This document shows positions 9,697-17,841 of a stretch of DNA of 64,000 nucleotides, piece after piece. Every line of letters begins with the position of its first letter. Position 1 is the first letter of the stretch. Both the position numbers and the translations under genes were made by a program. The notes under the pieces were generated by a model, which was not told the DNA's origin, made no database searches, and worked only from the letters and a program-made list of their open reading frames with translations. This stretch comes from JBFMFH01 sp964481395. Lineage in GTDB: Bacteria; Acidobacteriota; Vicinamibacteria; Vicinamibacterales; JAKQTR01. The stretch covers positions 1 through 64,000 of the forward strand of contig CAYZYG010000010.1 in NCBI GenBank assembly GCA_964481395.1. Reading direction: 5' to 3'.

Positions 9697-12009
9697 ATGC
9701 GACGCGCACACCTGCGGGTCTGGCTCCTGGCGGCATGCTGGACGACTGTCGGGTCGGCACAGCCCGCCGCGCCACCGGTTTCCGCGGATCTGGCCAGGAT
9801 CTTCACGTTCGAGACAGACCATCCGGGCGGGGTGCCGCGGGGCTGGGGAGGCGGACCGCCGGATACCGTGGTCGCGGACGGGGAGGTGGTCCATTCCGGA
9901 CGATGGTCAGGGAGACTGGAGCGAACCGCCGCGAGCCCCGGACCCTTTTCCTCGCTGACGCTGAGCCTGCCCATGGAGTTCGCCGGCAGGAACGTTGAGT
10001 GGCGAGGCTATCTGCGAACCGAAGACGTCAACGGCATGGCCGCCCTCTGGCTGCGTCAGGACGGCGAGTCGGGCAGGGTGGCGTTCGACAACATGGCCGG
10101 CCGGCAACTCAAGGGAACCTCGGGGTGGACGCAGTACTCCGTGACGCTGCCCGTCCACCCGGACGGCCGGACCCTCGTCTTCGGTGTGCTGCTCTCCGGC
10201 ACCGGGAAAGCCTGGGCCGACGACTTCGAGCTGCTCGTCGACGGGAAACCGATCTGGGAGGCCCCGGCGTCGACCCGGGCGAAGACCATCGTTGAACTCG
10301 ATCGCGAGTTCGACAGCGGGTCGCGAATCTCGGTTGCCGCCTTGACGCCGGAACAGATTCAGAACCTCGTGACGCTCGCCAAGGTCTGGGGCTTCGTCAA
10401 GTACCATCACCCGGCCATCACCGGTGGGAGGAACCACTGGGACTACGAGCTGTTCCGCGTGATGCCGAAGGTCATCGCTGCCGCCGACCGCGCCTCGGCA
10501 AACTCCGCCATGGATGCCTGGCTCGCACGACTCGGGCCGGTCCCGGATTGCTCGCCCTGCGCGACGCTGGACGAGGCGACCCTTCACCTCGAACCGGCGC
10601 TCGAGTGGATCGACGACACGCTTCGTCTGGGCGCGGGTCTCAGTTCGCGACTTCGTGCCATCCATCGCAATCGGCACGCCGCTGGTCCTCAGTTCTACGT
10701 GTCCTTGAACAAGGGGGTCGGGAACCCGTCGTTCGACCACGAGCTCGCCTATCAGTCGATGCCGGTGCCCGACTCCGGCTTTCAGCTTCTGGCGCTCTTC
10801 CGCTTCTGGAACATCATCGAGTACTGGTTCCCCTACAAGAACGTGATCGGAGAACCATGGGAGGGCGTGCTCGCGCGGTTCGTCCCGCGCATCGCGCTGG
10901 CGAAGGACAGGCTCGCCTTCCAGCTCGAGATGATGGCCCTGGTCGCCACGGCCAACGACACGCACGCCAATCTCTGGAGTTCGCTCGATGTCAGGCCGCC
11001 GCGCGGCACCTGCCGGGTCCCCGTTCATGTGCGGTTCGTCGAGGGCGTCCCCGTCGTCGCCGGGTACGCGGATGCCGCGGCCGGGCCAGCGGCCGGGCTC
11101 GCGCTCGGAGACGTGCTGCTGGAACTCGACGGCACACCCCTCTCCACGCTCGTGGAGCGGTGGCGGCCGTACTACGCGGCATCCAATGAACCGACGCGGC
11201 TGCGCGACATGGGGCGGGCCCTGACCAACGGACCATGCGGCGAGGCCACGCTCCTCGTCCGGCGTGGCGATCGGACCGTACCCGTCACGACATCACGCGT
11301 GCCGCTCGCCGCCAATCAGCCGCTGGCTGTGCTCGAACACGATCTGCCCGGAGACACCTTCCGCCTCCTGTCGGCCGACGTGGCCTACCTGAAACTGTCG
11401 TCGGTCAGAGCCGCCGATACCGCGAGCTACGTCGAGCGGGCCTCGGGCACCAACGGCCTGATCATCGACATCCGCAATTACCCATCCGAGTTCGTCGTGT
11501 TCATGTTGGGATCGCTGCTCGTCGAGTCGGTGACGCCCTTCGTCACGTTCTCGGCTCCCGATCTTGCCAACCCGGGCGCCTTCCGCTGGGGCACGACGCT
11601 CAGCCTCAGCCCGGGCAAGCCCCGCTACGCGGGGAAGGTCGTGATACTCGTCGACGAAATCACGCTCAGCCAGGCCGAGTACACGACCATGGCGTTCCGC
11701 ACGGCACCTGGGGCGCTGGTGGTCGGCAGCACGACGTCGGGCGCGGACGGCAACGTCTCGCCGATTCCCCTGCCCGGCGGCCTGCGGGCCATGATCAGCG
11801 GCATCGGCGTCTTCTATCCCGACAAGCGCCCGACGCAGCGCGTCGGGATCATCCCGGACGTCGAGGTCCGGCCGACCATCGCCGGCATCCGAGCAGGCAG
11901 AGACGAGGTGCTCGAAGAAGGGCTGCGCCGCATCCTCGGACCGGGCACGTCCCAGGCCGAGCTCGAGGCCATCGTCAGCAAGGCCCGCGCGGCCGCACCC
12001 GCGCGCTGA
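9697..12009 (+). CDS. S41-family serine protease (tail-specific/C-terminal processing type) with extra N-terminal domains
   Basis: 770 residues with a signal peptide (about 1-22). A beta-sandwich-like region (about 30-190) resembles a carbohydrate-binding fold (NVEWRGYLRTEDVNGMAALWLR). A helical block follows (LVTLAKVWGFVKYHHPAI, about 230), then a PDZ-like segment (GYADAAAGPAAGLALGDVLLELDG) and the S41 core. The likely nucleophile is Ser 658 in DEITLSQAEYTTMAF; GSTTSGADGNVSPIPLPGG and GIIPDVEV are family blocks. It should degrade or process secreted proteins in the periplasm. ATG 9697 follows CTGGAGGT. The frame ends 31 bases before the convergent neighbour. Confidence 0.88.
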   Translation: MRRAHLRVWLLAACWTTVGSAQPAAPPVSADLARIFTFETDHPGGVPRGWGGGPPDTVVADGEVVHSGRWSGRLERTAASPGPFSSLTLSLPMEFAGRNVEWRGYLRTEDVNGMAALWLRQDGESGRVAFDNMAGRQLKGTSGWTQYSVTLPVHPDGRTLVFGVLLSGTGKAWADDFELLVDGKPIWEAPASTRAKTIVELDREFDSGSRISVAALTPEQIQNLVTLAKVWGFVKYHHPAITGGRNHWDYELFRVMPKVIAAADRASANSAMDAWLARLGPVPDCSPCATLDEATLHLEPALEWIDDTLRLGAGLSSRLRAIHRNRHAAGPQFYVSLNKGVGNPSFDHELAYQSMPVPDSGFQLLALFRFWNIIEYWFPYKNVIGEPWEGVLARFVPRIALAKDRLAFQLEMMALVATANDTHANLWSSLDVRPPRGTCRVPVHVRFVEGVPVVAGYADAAAGPAAGLALGDVLLELDGTPLSTLVERWRPYYAASNEPTRLRDMGRALTNGPCGEATLLVRRGDRTVPVTTSRVPLAANQPLAVLEHDLPGDTFRLLSADVAYLKLSSVRAADTASYVERASGTNGLIIDIRNYPSEFVVFMLGSLLVESVTPFVTFSAPDLANPGAFRWGTTLSLSPGKPRYAGKVVILVDEITLSQAEYTTMAFRTAPGALVVGSTTSGADGNVSPIPLPGGLRAMISGIGVFYPDKRPTQRVGIIPDVEVRPTIAGIRAGRDEVLEEGLRRILGPGTSQAELEAIVSKARAAAPAR

Positions 12010-12040
12010 CGCTGGCCCAGCCCAACCAGACCGTGGAAGA

Positions 12041-12562
12041 TCACGGGTGGCGGGCCGCCGGCGCGCAGCCCCCCGCTGCGTGTCTGAACGCGTCGCGGAC
12101 CGCCGGGTTCATCTGCAGGGTGTAGAAGAGCCACGACCAGAACGCGAGATCGATCGCCTTGGTCACCACCGTCCCCGCCTGGACTGCCGCCCAGTCCGAC
12201 GAGCTGAGGTCGAGGACCGAGTCCGCGAGGGCGGCACTGCCAGACAGGCCGAGCAGACTGAGCAGGGCGCCGGCCGCGGTAATCCACCCGACGACGAGCA
12301 GGAGCAGCCGGGCCCACCGCTTCAGGTCAAGCAGGGCCACGAACACCAGCATCGCCAGCGCGAACAGCAGAACGGAGGCGACGAAGCCGGACGTGACGGT
12401 GATCTCCCAGGTGGCCCCTCTCATCGCAGCGCCAAGCATCGGGTGGCGGCGGAGTCCCTCGATCACCAGAACAGCCACGGCGGTGCCGAGAACCGCCTGT
12501 ACGCCGAACCAGACGACGAAACCGGTCCGCAGCCTGCGGAGCGCGACGTGAACGGCGTCCAT
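12041..12562 (-). CDS. Small membrane protein of unknown function
   Basis: 173 residues with four likely membrane helices: about 14-35, 58-80 (VASVLLFALAMLVFVALLDL), 86-106 (LLLLVVGWITAAGALLSLLGL) and 130-148. No functional motif is recognised. GGAGGAAAC precedes ATG 12562. It lies 30 bases downstream of the XRE regulator gene and is probably the last gene of the DUF2975-XRE transcription unit, so it may share that unit's unknown role. Confidence 0.7.
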   Translation of the reverse strand: MDAVHVALRRLRTGFVVWFGVQAVLGTAVAVLVIEGLRRHPMLGAAMRGATWEITVTSGFVASVLLFALAMLVFVALLDLKRWARLLLLVVGWITAAGALLSLLGLSGSAALADSVLDLSSSDWAAVQAGTVVTKAIDLAFWSWLFYTLQMNPAVRDAFRHAAGGCAPAARHP

Positions 12563-12592
12563 GTTTCCTCCAGCGCGGGGGCTCCGTGTTCC

Positions 12593-12850
12593 TTACGGTT
12601 CCATCTCCGCTGCGTCGGGTCCGCCCGGGCGGTCGACGCCGGGCCCGTCCGCCTGGTACTCGAGCAACTCGCCGGGCTGGCAGCCCAGCTCACGGCAGAG
12701 CGCCTCGAGGGTCGAGAAGCGCACGGCCCTGGCTTTGTTCTGTTTGAGAATCGAGAGGTTGGCCAGCGTGATCCCCACCCGCGCGGCGAGGTCCGTCAGT
12801 TTCATCTTCCGCTTGACCAGCAGGAGATCCAGATTGACGACGATTGGCAT
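12593..12850 (-). CDS. XRE/Cro-type helix-turn-helix regulator (YozG-like)
   Basis: 85 residues. Nearly the whole protein is one HTH domain: KLTDLAARVGITLANLSILK is the turn-plus-recognition segment (about 17-36), followed by ARAVRFSTLEALCRELGCQPGELLEY. This matches the small regulators that travel with DUF2975 membrane proteins in many bacteria. Start ATG 12850 is nine bases after the DUF2975 stop, so translation is probably coupled. The Pro/Gly/Asp-rich tail (last 17 residues) is unusual. The AT-rich palindrome at 13748-13773 is a candidate target. Confidence 0.88.
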   Translation of the reverse strand: MPIVVNLDLLLVKRKMKLTDLAARVGITLANLSILKQNKARAVRFSTLEALCRELGCQPGELLEYQADGPGVDRPGGPDAAEMEP

Positions 12851-12859
12851 GGCCGCGCC

Positions 12860-13513
12860 TCAGACCGTCAACGCCTGATCGTCCTCGAGATCGGCGCCGG
12901 CCTTGAAGATCTCGGCCAGCACCAGAACCGCGAGCCCGGCGAAGATGGTCCCGCACGGAATCTCGTACAGCAGCAGGCTGCCCGGCACCGTGGCTGGTTC
13001 CCCCCCCACGGTCACCCGGCTGGCCAGATACACCAGAGCGACCGCGTCGATCAGCAGATCGATCGCGGCGGTGCCGAGCACGGCCCAGCCCAGCATCCGG
13101 ATCCGGCGCACGTTGTCCCAGGCGAACGGCCGGCCGGCCGACATCGTCGAGCACACCTCGCGGAGTTTGAGCAGCACGATGAGGTAGCATGCCCACCGGA
13201 GCAGCGCGGCGGCTGATGCCAGCAGGACGAATCGTCGGCTGGCGGGCACCAGGTTGACGCGGGCCCAGAGGCTCGCCTCGGGCGTCGCCGCCCCTCCTTG
13301 AATCTGAATCAGGCCGTCGGCCGACACGACGCGCTCGGGCACTTCGAGGATGCTGGTCACCTGGAACTGGTCGCGGAGCCAGCTGGTCGGGTCGGCCAGG
13401 AGGACCGTGATGAGGACAAGCTGCAGGACCAGCGTCACCCCCAGTAGCACGAGCAGCACGTCGACCAGGACCACCAGCCATCGCGAGAGCGGCCGGGTTC
13501 GCTTTCTGTTCAT
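12860..13513 (-). CDS. DUF2975-family membrane protein
   Basis: 217 residues with four membrane segments (about 12-40, 75-105, 125-150, 172-200). The C-terminal end LAEIFKAGADLEDDQALTV is the signature of DUF2975 proteins, which nearly always sit beside a small XRE regulator, as here. The function is unknown; regulator-antagonist or membrane-stress roles have been proposed for such pairs, but nothing here proves one. AGGTGGCGAC precedes ATG 13513. An outward-facing -35-like TTGACA inside the palindrome at 13748-13773 faces this gene. Confidence 0.85.
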   Translation of the reverse strand: MNRKRTRPLSRWLVVLVDVLLVLLGVTLVLQLVLITVLLADPTSWLRDQFQVTSILEVPERVVSADGLIQIQGGAATPEASLWARVNLVPASRRFVLLASAAALLRWACYLIVLLKLREVCSTMSAGRPFAWDNVRRIRMLGWAVLGTAAIDLLIDAVALVYLASRVTVGGEPATVPGSLLLYEIPCGTIFAGLAVLVLAEIFKAGADLEDDQALTV

Positions 13514-13560
13514 GTCGCCACCTCACGCAGGAATCGCGTCTGCGTGTCCGATCCCAGGGT

Positions 13561-13617
13561 CTAGCGAGGCTGCGCCTCAGACCGCCGAGGCATGTGGAAG
13601 CGGCTCCGCCTCGCTAG
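13561..13617. repeat. 57-base palindromic repeat element
   Basis: Arms CTAGCGAGGC (13561-13570) and GCCTCGCTAG (13608-13617) are perfect inverted repeats enclosing further short dyads. A separate perfect hairpin GCCCCGCC-TAC-GGCGGGGC follows at about 13635-13653. Both are REP-like in character. Confidence 0.75.
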
Positions 13618-13654
13618 GTCACAGTGTTGGCTTTGCCCCGCCTACGGCGGGGCG

Positions 13655-13721
13655 TAGACGTCTTGAAGGCCGTCGCGAAACTTGACTGATCTGCAACAGA
13701 TTTGGGCCTTCAAGACGTCTA
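13655..13721. repeat. 17-bp perfect inverted repeat with a nested hairpin
   Basis: TAGACGTCTTGAAGGCC (13655-13671) and its exact complement (13705-13721) enclose 33 bases that contain their own hairpin ATCTG-CAA-CAGAT (about 13689-13701). It lies in the probable leader of the DUF2975 operon. It could be an RNA structure or a small mobile palindrome. Confidence 0.7.
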
Positions 13722-13747
13722 GTCACAATATGAGAACGAATTTATTG

Positions 13748-13773
13748 TTTGTCAATATGTATATATTGACAAA
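13748..13773. promoter_or_regulatory. AT-rich operator-like palindrome with two outward TTGACA boxes
   Basis: TTTGTCAATA-N6-TATTGACAAA is a perfect 10-bp dyad in an unusually AT-rich island between the divergent DUF2975-XRE unit and the DinB-like gene. Each arm contains TTGACA pointing outward. The leftward box has a CATATT hexamer 17 bases away; the rightward -10 is less clear. A dimeric repressor here could control both directions. Confidence 0.65.
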
Positions 13774-13817
13774 CGGATCATATTTCTCGTTGTTCGATAC
13801 TTTATGAGGGTCCATTC

Positions 13818-14243
13818 ATGGCCGACCTTCTCGAGTGTCTTCTCCAGATCAAGGGTTTGCGCCACTCGGTCGCACGGCTGCTCGCGCTGGCTGAGGTGGC
13901 CGGCGAGGGCCCCGATCCGATCCGCACCGCGCTGGCGCGGACTGCCGCCGAACTGGTGACCGCCGAACAGCGGTGGCAATCGGTGCTCGCGCGCGCGCTG
14001 CCGGACCGGGCATGGAGTGGCGGACCGGCCACGCCTGCTGATCCCGCGGAACCGGTGGAGGCGTTCACGCGCTCCCGCCAACTCACGCTGGAGGTTCTCG
14101 ACTCGTGCTCTGCCGAGGATCTCGCGGCCTCGACGACGGCCCCTGGTCTAGGACGCGTCACCGTCGCCGACATCGTCGCGCACATGCTGGCGCACGATAC
14201 AGAACGACTGGGCGCGCTCACAGTCATCGTCCGGCCGGGCTGA
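13818..14243 (+). CDS. DinB-like four-helix protein
   Basis: 141 residues, short for the DinB/YfiT metal-binding four-helix bundle family. Helical segments at about 1-25, 38-60, 78-95 and 112-135 fit the fold. The ending TVADIVAHMLAHDTERLGAL matches the typical last helix (HxxxH, here HMLAH). A conventional three-His metal site is not complete in what I can read: one His lies near residue 14 and two near the end. The family includes thiol S-transferases and many uncharacterised proteins. The start ATG has GAGGG about 10 bases upstream. It is transcribed away from the DUF2975-XRE unit across the palindrome at 13748. Confidence 0.7.
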   Translation: MADLLECLLQIKGLRHSVARLLALAEVAGEGPDPIRTALARTAAELVTAEQRWQSVLARALPDRAWSGGPATPADPAEPVEAFTRSRQLTLEVLDSCSAEDLAASTTAPGLGRVTVADIVAHMLAHDTERLGALTVIVRPG

Positions 14244-14289
14244 GACCGGCACGATTCGGCGAGTCGCATCGCTCGTCTGGAATCCTCGG

Positions 14290-14490
14290 GCCACGCGCAC
14301 GGCCGGAAGCCCTGGCGTGTCCCTCCCTGTGCGTGTCTGCGGTGCGGCACCCGGGTCCCGGGCCCCGCCCTTCGACTGGGCTCAGGGCGGCCTGAGCGAG
14401 CGAACGCGAGTCGAACGGCCGGGCCCCGACGAGGATCACGGTCCGTCTACTCCAGCCGCAGGCTGCGGCCCCGCTCATCTGCGATCCTTC
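14290..14490. repeat. Dispersed repeat block interrupted by a REP-like insertion
   Basis: Matches 6445-6590 (CCCTGGCGTGTCCCT, GCGGCACCCGGGTCCCGG, CTACTCCAGCCGCAGGCTG). A 61-base segment (14368-14428) absent from the 6.5 kb copy begins CCCTTCGACTGGGCTCAGG. It is bounded by direct copies of GGGCCCCG (14360-14367 and 14421-14428). The 14244-14699 gap contains no gene. Confidence 0.8.
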
Positions 14491-14505
14491 GCTCCGGCGG
14501 CACAC

Positions 14506-14592
14506 GGCGCGGTCGGCGACCGCGCCCTACCATACCGGGTAGGGTCGGGCGGGCTCGCTTGTCCTGAGCGGAGTCGAAGGGCCGAGCCCGCC
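14506..14592. repeat. Three-palindrome composite, third palindrome split by a REP-like insertion
   Basis: Same palindrome order as 1306-1369. The third dyad, GGGCGGGCTCG/CCGAGCCCGCC, is split exactly at its centre by 24 bases (14558-14581) starting CTTGTCCTGAGCGGAG and ending TCGAAGGG. Confidence 0.8.
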
Positions 14593-14635
14593 GGACGCCT
14601 GAACCGCAGGCAACCCGGCTCCGTCTAACCGACAT

Positions 14636-14670
14636 ATTACGACAGGCGAAGTATCGCCTGACGCAGTAAC
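14636..14670. promoter_or_regulatory. Dyad upstream of padR, candidate autoregulatory operator
   Basis: CAGGCGA-N4-TCGCCTG (about 14643-14660) is flanked by TTAC and GTAA on the outer sides, giving an extended dyad about 35 bases before the padR start. PadR regulators often bind dyads in their own promoters; assignment to this gene is by position. Confidence 0.5.
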
Positions 14671-14699
14671 TGGCCTCGGCCGGCCGTCAGGAGCCTCGC

Positions 14700-15053
14700 A
14701 TGTTCAGTTCCGACCTCAAGCGCGGCAGCATGGAGCTCTTCATCCTCTCCGCCCTCGATGGGCATGCGCGCCACGGGTACGACATCGGCAAGGTGCTGGA
14801 ACTCCGGTCCGGAGGCCAGCTTCAGCTTCCCGTCTCCACCCTCTACTCGACCCTCTACCGGATGGAGGACCGCGGCCTGATCAAGGGCCGCTGGGTCGAG
14901 CGGAGCGGCGAGCGGCGGCGCTGCTACTACACCCTCACCCCCAGAGGCCAGACCGCGCTGCAGTCGCAACGCCAGGAATGGGCGGCCTTCGCCGCGATGG
15001 TGACTCTCGTGATTGGAGCGGACCATGCGGAACTGGGAAACGTGGCTTCGTGA
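14700..15053 (+). CDS. PadR-family transcriptional regulator
   Basis: 117 residues, typical for PadR subfamily 2. The winged-helix core is MELFILSALDGHARHGYDIGK, then LQLPVSTLYSTLYRMEDRGLI and RRRCYYTLTPRGQTAL. It probably represses its own unit and the permease downstream. TCAGGAGC precedes ATG 14700. Its 3-prime end overlaps the start of the permease gene by 29 bases, so translation is likely coupled. PadR-plus-ADOP-permease pairs are a frequent arrangement in Acidobacteriota. Confidence 0.93.
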   Translation: MFSSDLKRGSMELFILSALDGHARHGYDIGKVLELRSGGQLQLPVSTLYSTLYRMEDRGLIKGRWVERSGERRRCYYTLTPRGQTALQSQRQEWAAFAAMVTLVIGADHAELGNVAS

Positions 15054-17802
15054 GTATCTGGACCTCCCGGTGATGACCGGCTTCCGCGACCGGCGGATCG
15101 TCGCGGAACTGGCCTCGCACCTCGAGCAGGTCTGGCAGGAGGCCAAGGCCGTCGGCGCGAGCGACGAGGAGGCTGACGCGCTCGTGCTCGCGAGGCTTGG
15201 CGACCGGGAGTCAGCCGTACGGGAGTTGCTGCGCGCCGAACGCCGCCACTCCTCAGCCGAGGCGGCCCGGCGGATCGAACGCGCCGAGAACCACTGGCGG
15301 GTCAGAGGCCGCTGGTGGTCCCGGCTGGCGGATGTGGTGCGCGAGCTTCGCCAGACGATCCGCTCGCTCGCCAAGCGTCCCTTCTTCGCCGCCGTGGTCG
15401 TGCTGGTCCTCTCGCTGGGCATCGGCGCCACGACCGCCATCTTCACACTCGTCGATGCCATCCTCCTCTCTCCCCTGCCGTTTCCGGAATCCGATCGCCT
15501 CGTGTCGCTGTCGCACTCGGCGCCCAACGTCGGCCGCGGCGACGTCGGTCACTGCGCGGCATGGCACGTGACGTACCAGGAGGAGAATCGGGTCTTCGAC
15601 GACCTGGGGATGTTCTCCTTTGGGCGCGTCGACATCACCGGCGATGGCGAGCCCGAGGCGCCCCGCTCGATGGTGGCAACGTCGGGAGTCTTCCGGACGC
15701 TGCGCATGCAGCCGGTCGTCGGTCGTCTGTTTACGCCTGCGGACGAGGACCCGGATGGCCCAGCGGTCATCCTGCTGACGCACGGCTACTGGCAGACCCG
15801 ATTCGGGGCCGACCCGAAAGTCATCGGCAGGCCCCTGCGCGTGAACGGCCAGAGCGCGGAGATTGTCGGCGTTCTCCCTCCCACACTGGCCGTGCTGGGC
15901 CAGGACCCCTCGGTCGTGGTCCCGTTCCGCTACCGACGCGCCGAGCTCTTCGTCGGGAACGTCGGGTACGGTTCGGTGGCCCGTCTGAAGCCTGGTGTGA
16001 CGAGGGAACAGGCCATCGCCGACATGGCGCGGATGCTCCCACTGGCGTTCGAGAAGTTCCCGGGCGGGCCTGTGGTCGCCGCCGCGCGCCAAGCCCAGTA
16101 CCTGCCGGATGCCGTGTTCCTGACCGAGCGGCTCGTCGGGGGCGTCGCCCGTGTTCTGTGGGTGCTGCTGGCTGGCGTGGCCATCGTGCTGTTGATCGCC
16201 TGCGCGAACATCGGGAACCTGTTCCTCGTGCGGGCCGAGAGCCGGCGTACGGAAGTGGCGGTCCGGACGGCGCTCGGTGCCAGCCGAGGTCGGCTGGCCT
16301 GGGAATACCTGCGTGAAAGCGTGGCGCTCGGGCTTCTCGGCGGCGCCGCTGGCCTCGCGGTGGCCTACGCGGGGCTGCGCGTGCTCGCAGCCGCGGCCCC
16401 GACCCAGCTTCCGCGCTTCGGCGAGGTCACCATCGACGCGTCGGCGTGGCTCTTCACGCTCGCAGTCGCCGTGGGCGCGGGCCTCGCATTCGGTCTCCTG
16501 CCGATGCTGAAGACGGATCCCCAGGGGGTGTCCGAGACGCTCAAGGCGGGAAGCCACTGGGGCGTGGGCGGCCGCGGGCGCCATCGGCTCCAGAACATCC
16601 TGGCGGTGAGTCAGATCGCGCTCGTCTTCGTGCTGGTCGTGGCGGCCGGTCTCGTGCTTCGGAGCGCGAATGCGTTGTGGAAGACGGATCCGGGCTTCCG
16701 GGATCCCGCGCACCTGCTGGCTGTCAGCGTCCGGATCAACAACCGCGGCGTCCCGGATGCGGCCGAGGCCGCGCTGCGCCAGGAGACCATCGCGCGGCAG
16801 CTGGCCATGATCCCGGGCGTGGAGGGTGTCGCCATGGCCACGGCCCTTCCCGCGTATCCGGGCGGCAACATCAATCCGCTGTACGTCGAGGGCATCACGG
16901 CCGCAGGGACGGCGCCGCCGATTACGCGGCGCCACAAATGGATCGGGGAAGGCTACTTCGACACGCTCGGTATCCCGGTGCTCAGGGGGCGTTCGCTGAC
17001 CTGGCAGGACGCCCACGACCGCGCGCCGGTCGTCATGGTCTCTCGCAGCATCGCGCTCGCCTATTGGGGCTCGGTGGACGAGGCCCTTGGCAAGCGCGTG
17101 TCCGTCCGGCCGAATCCGGTCCGATGGGCTGAGATCGTGGGGGTCGTCGAAGACGTGCGGGATGATGGGGTCAGTGACGATCCGCCGCCGATGGTGTACT
17201 GGCCACAGGTCACAGCGGCGTTCTGGGAAGGGGACGCGGCCGACGACCTGCTCGTGTGGCGGTCCGCCTCCTACGCCATCCGCAGCAGCCGTGTGGGCAC
17301 GCCCGGCTTGCTGGAGGACGTGCGGCGCGCCATCTGGTCGGTGGACCCGAACCTCCCGCTGTCGAACGTCGGGCCGCTGGACGACTACGTGGCGCGCTCG
17401 TTCTCTCGTACCACGTTCGCGTTGGTGCTGTTGAGCGTGGCCGCCGGCATCGCGCTGGTCTTGGGCCTGGTCGGCGTCTACGGCGTCATCTCGTACGCGG
17501 TGAGCCAGCGGACGCGCGAACTCGGGATGCGGATGGCCCTGGGTGCGGATGCGCGACGCGTCAGGGGCATGGTTTTGCGCCAGGGTCTGGGCCTCGCCGT
17601 CGCAGGCACGCTGGCCGGGCTCGCCTTGGCGCTCGGGGGCACGCGGGTCATGGCGGGACTTCTCGTCGGTGTGACCCCGACGGACCCGCTCACGTTCGCC
17701 GCGGTGGCGGCTGGGCTTTCCGTCGTGGCGGTGGCAGCCGCCTGTGTCCCGGCCTGCCGCGCCTCGCGGGTAGACCCGCTGGTGGTGCTGAGGGCCGAGT
17801 AG
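15025..17802 (+). CDS. ADOP-type ABC transporter permease (MacB/FtsX-like, duplicated)
   Basis: 925 residues. An N-terminal soluble prefix (about 1-95; DRRIVAELASHLEQVWQEA) typical of acidobacterial duplicated orphan permeases is followed by two copies of a MacB-like periplasmic domain plus FtsX permease. Membrane helices are near 110-135, 375-400, 425-450, 480-500, 530-550 and in the last 130 residues (VLLSVAAGIALVLGLVGVYGVISYA; RTRELGMRMALGAD). No ATPase gene is adjacent, hence orphan permease. By analogy with MacB it may transmit mechanical work to periplasmic substrates, peptides or lipoproteins; the substrate is unknown. ATG 15025 follows TTGGAGCGG inside the padR end; a TTG four codons earlier is an alternative. 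Confidence 0.93.
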   Translation: MRNWETWLREYLDLPVMTGFRDRRIVAELASHLEQVWQEAKAVGASDEEADALVLARLGDRESAVRELLRAERRHSSAEAARRIERAENHWRVRGRWWSRLADVVRELRQTIRSLAKRPFFAAVVVLVLSLGIGATTAIFTLVDAILLSPLPFPESDRLVSLSHSAPNVGRGDVGHCAAWHVTYQEENRVFDDLGMFSFGRVDITGDGEPEAPRSMVATSGVFRTLRMQPVVGRLFTPADEDPDGPAVILLTHGYWQTRFGADPKVIGRPLRVNGQSAEIVGVLPPTLAVLGQDPSVVVPFRYRRAELFVGNVGYGSVARLKPGVTREQAIADMARMLPLAFEKFPGGPVVAAARQAQYLPDAVFLTERLVGGVARVLWVLLAGVAIVLLIACANIGNLFLVRAESRRTEVAVRTALGASRGRLAWEYLRESVALGLLGGAAGLAVAYAGLRVLAAAAPTQLPRFGEVTIDASAWLFTLAVAVGAGLAFGLLPMLKTDPQGVSETLKAGSHWGVGGRGRHRLQNILAVSQIALVFVLVVAAGLVLRSANALWKTDPGFRDPAHLLAVSVRINNRGVPDAAEAALRQETIARQLAMIPGVEGVAMATALPAYPGGNINPLYVEGITAAGTAPPITRRHKWIGEGYFDTLGIPVLRGRSLTWQDAHDRAPVVMVSRSIALAYWGSVDEALGKRVSVRPNPVRWAEIVGVVEDVRDDGVSDDPPPMVYWPQVTAAFWEGDAADDLLVWRSASYAIRSSRVGTPGLLEDVRRAIWSVDPNLPLSNVGPLDDYVARSFSRTTFALVLLSVAAGIALVLGLVGVYGVISYAVSQRTRELGMRMALGADARRVRGMVLRQGLGLAVAGTLAGLALALGGTRVMAGLLVGVTPTDPLTFAAVAAGLSVVAVAAACVPACRASRVDPLVVLRAE

Positions 17803-17841
17803 GGGGCGGATCCAACGACGGCGGCCCTTCGTCATAGGTCT

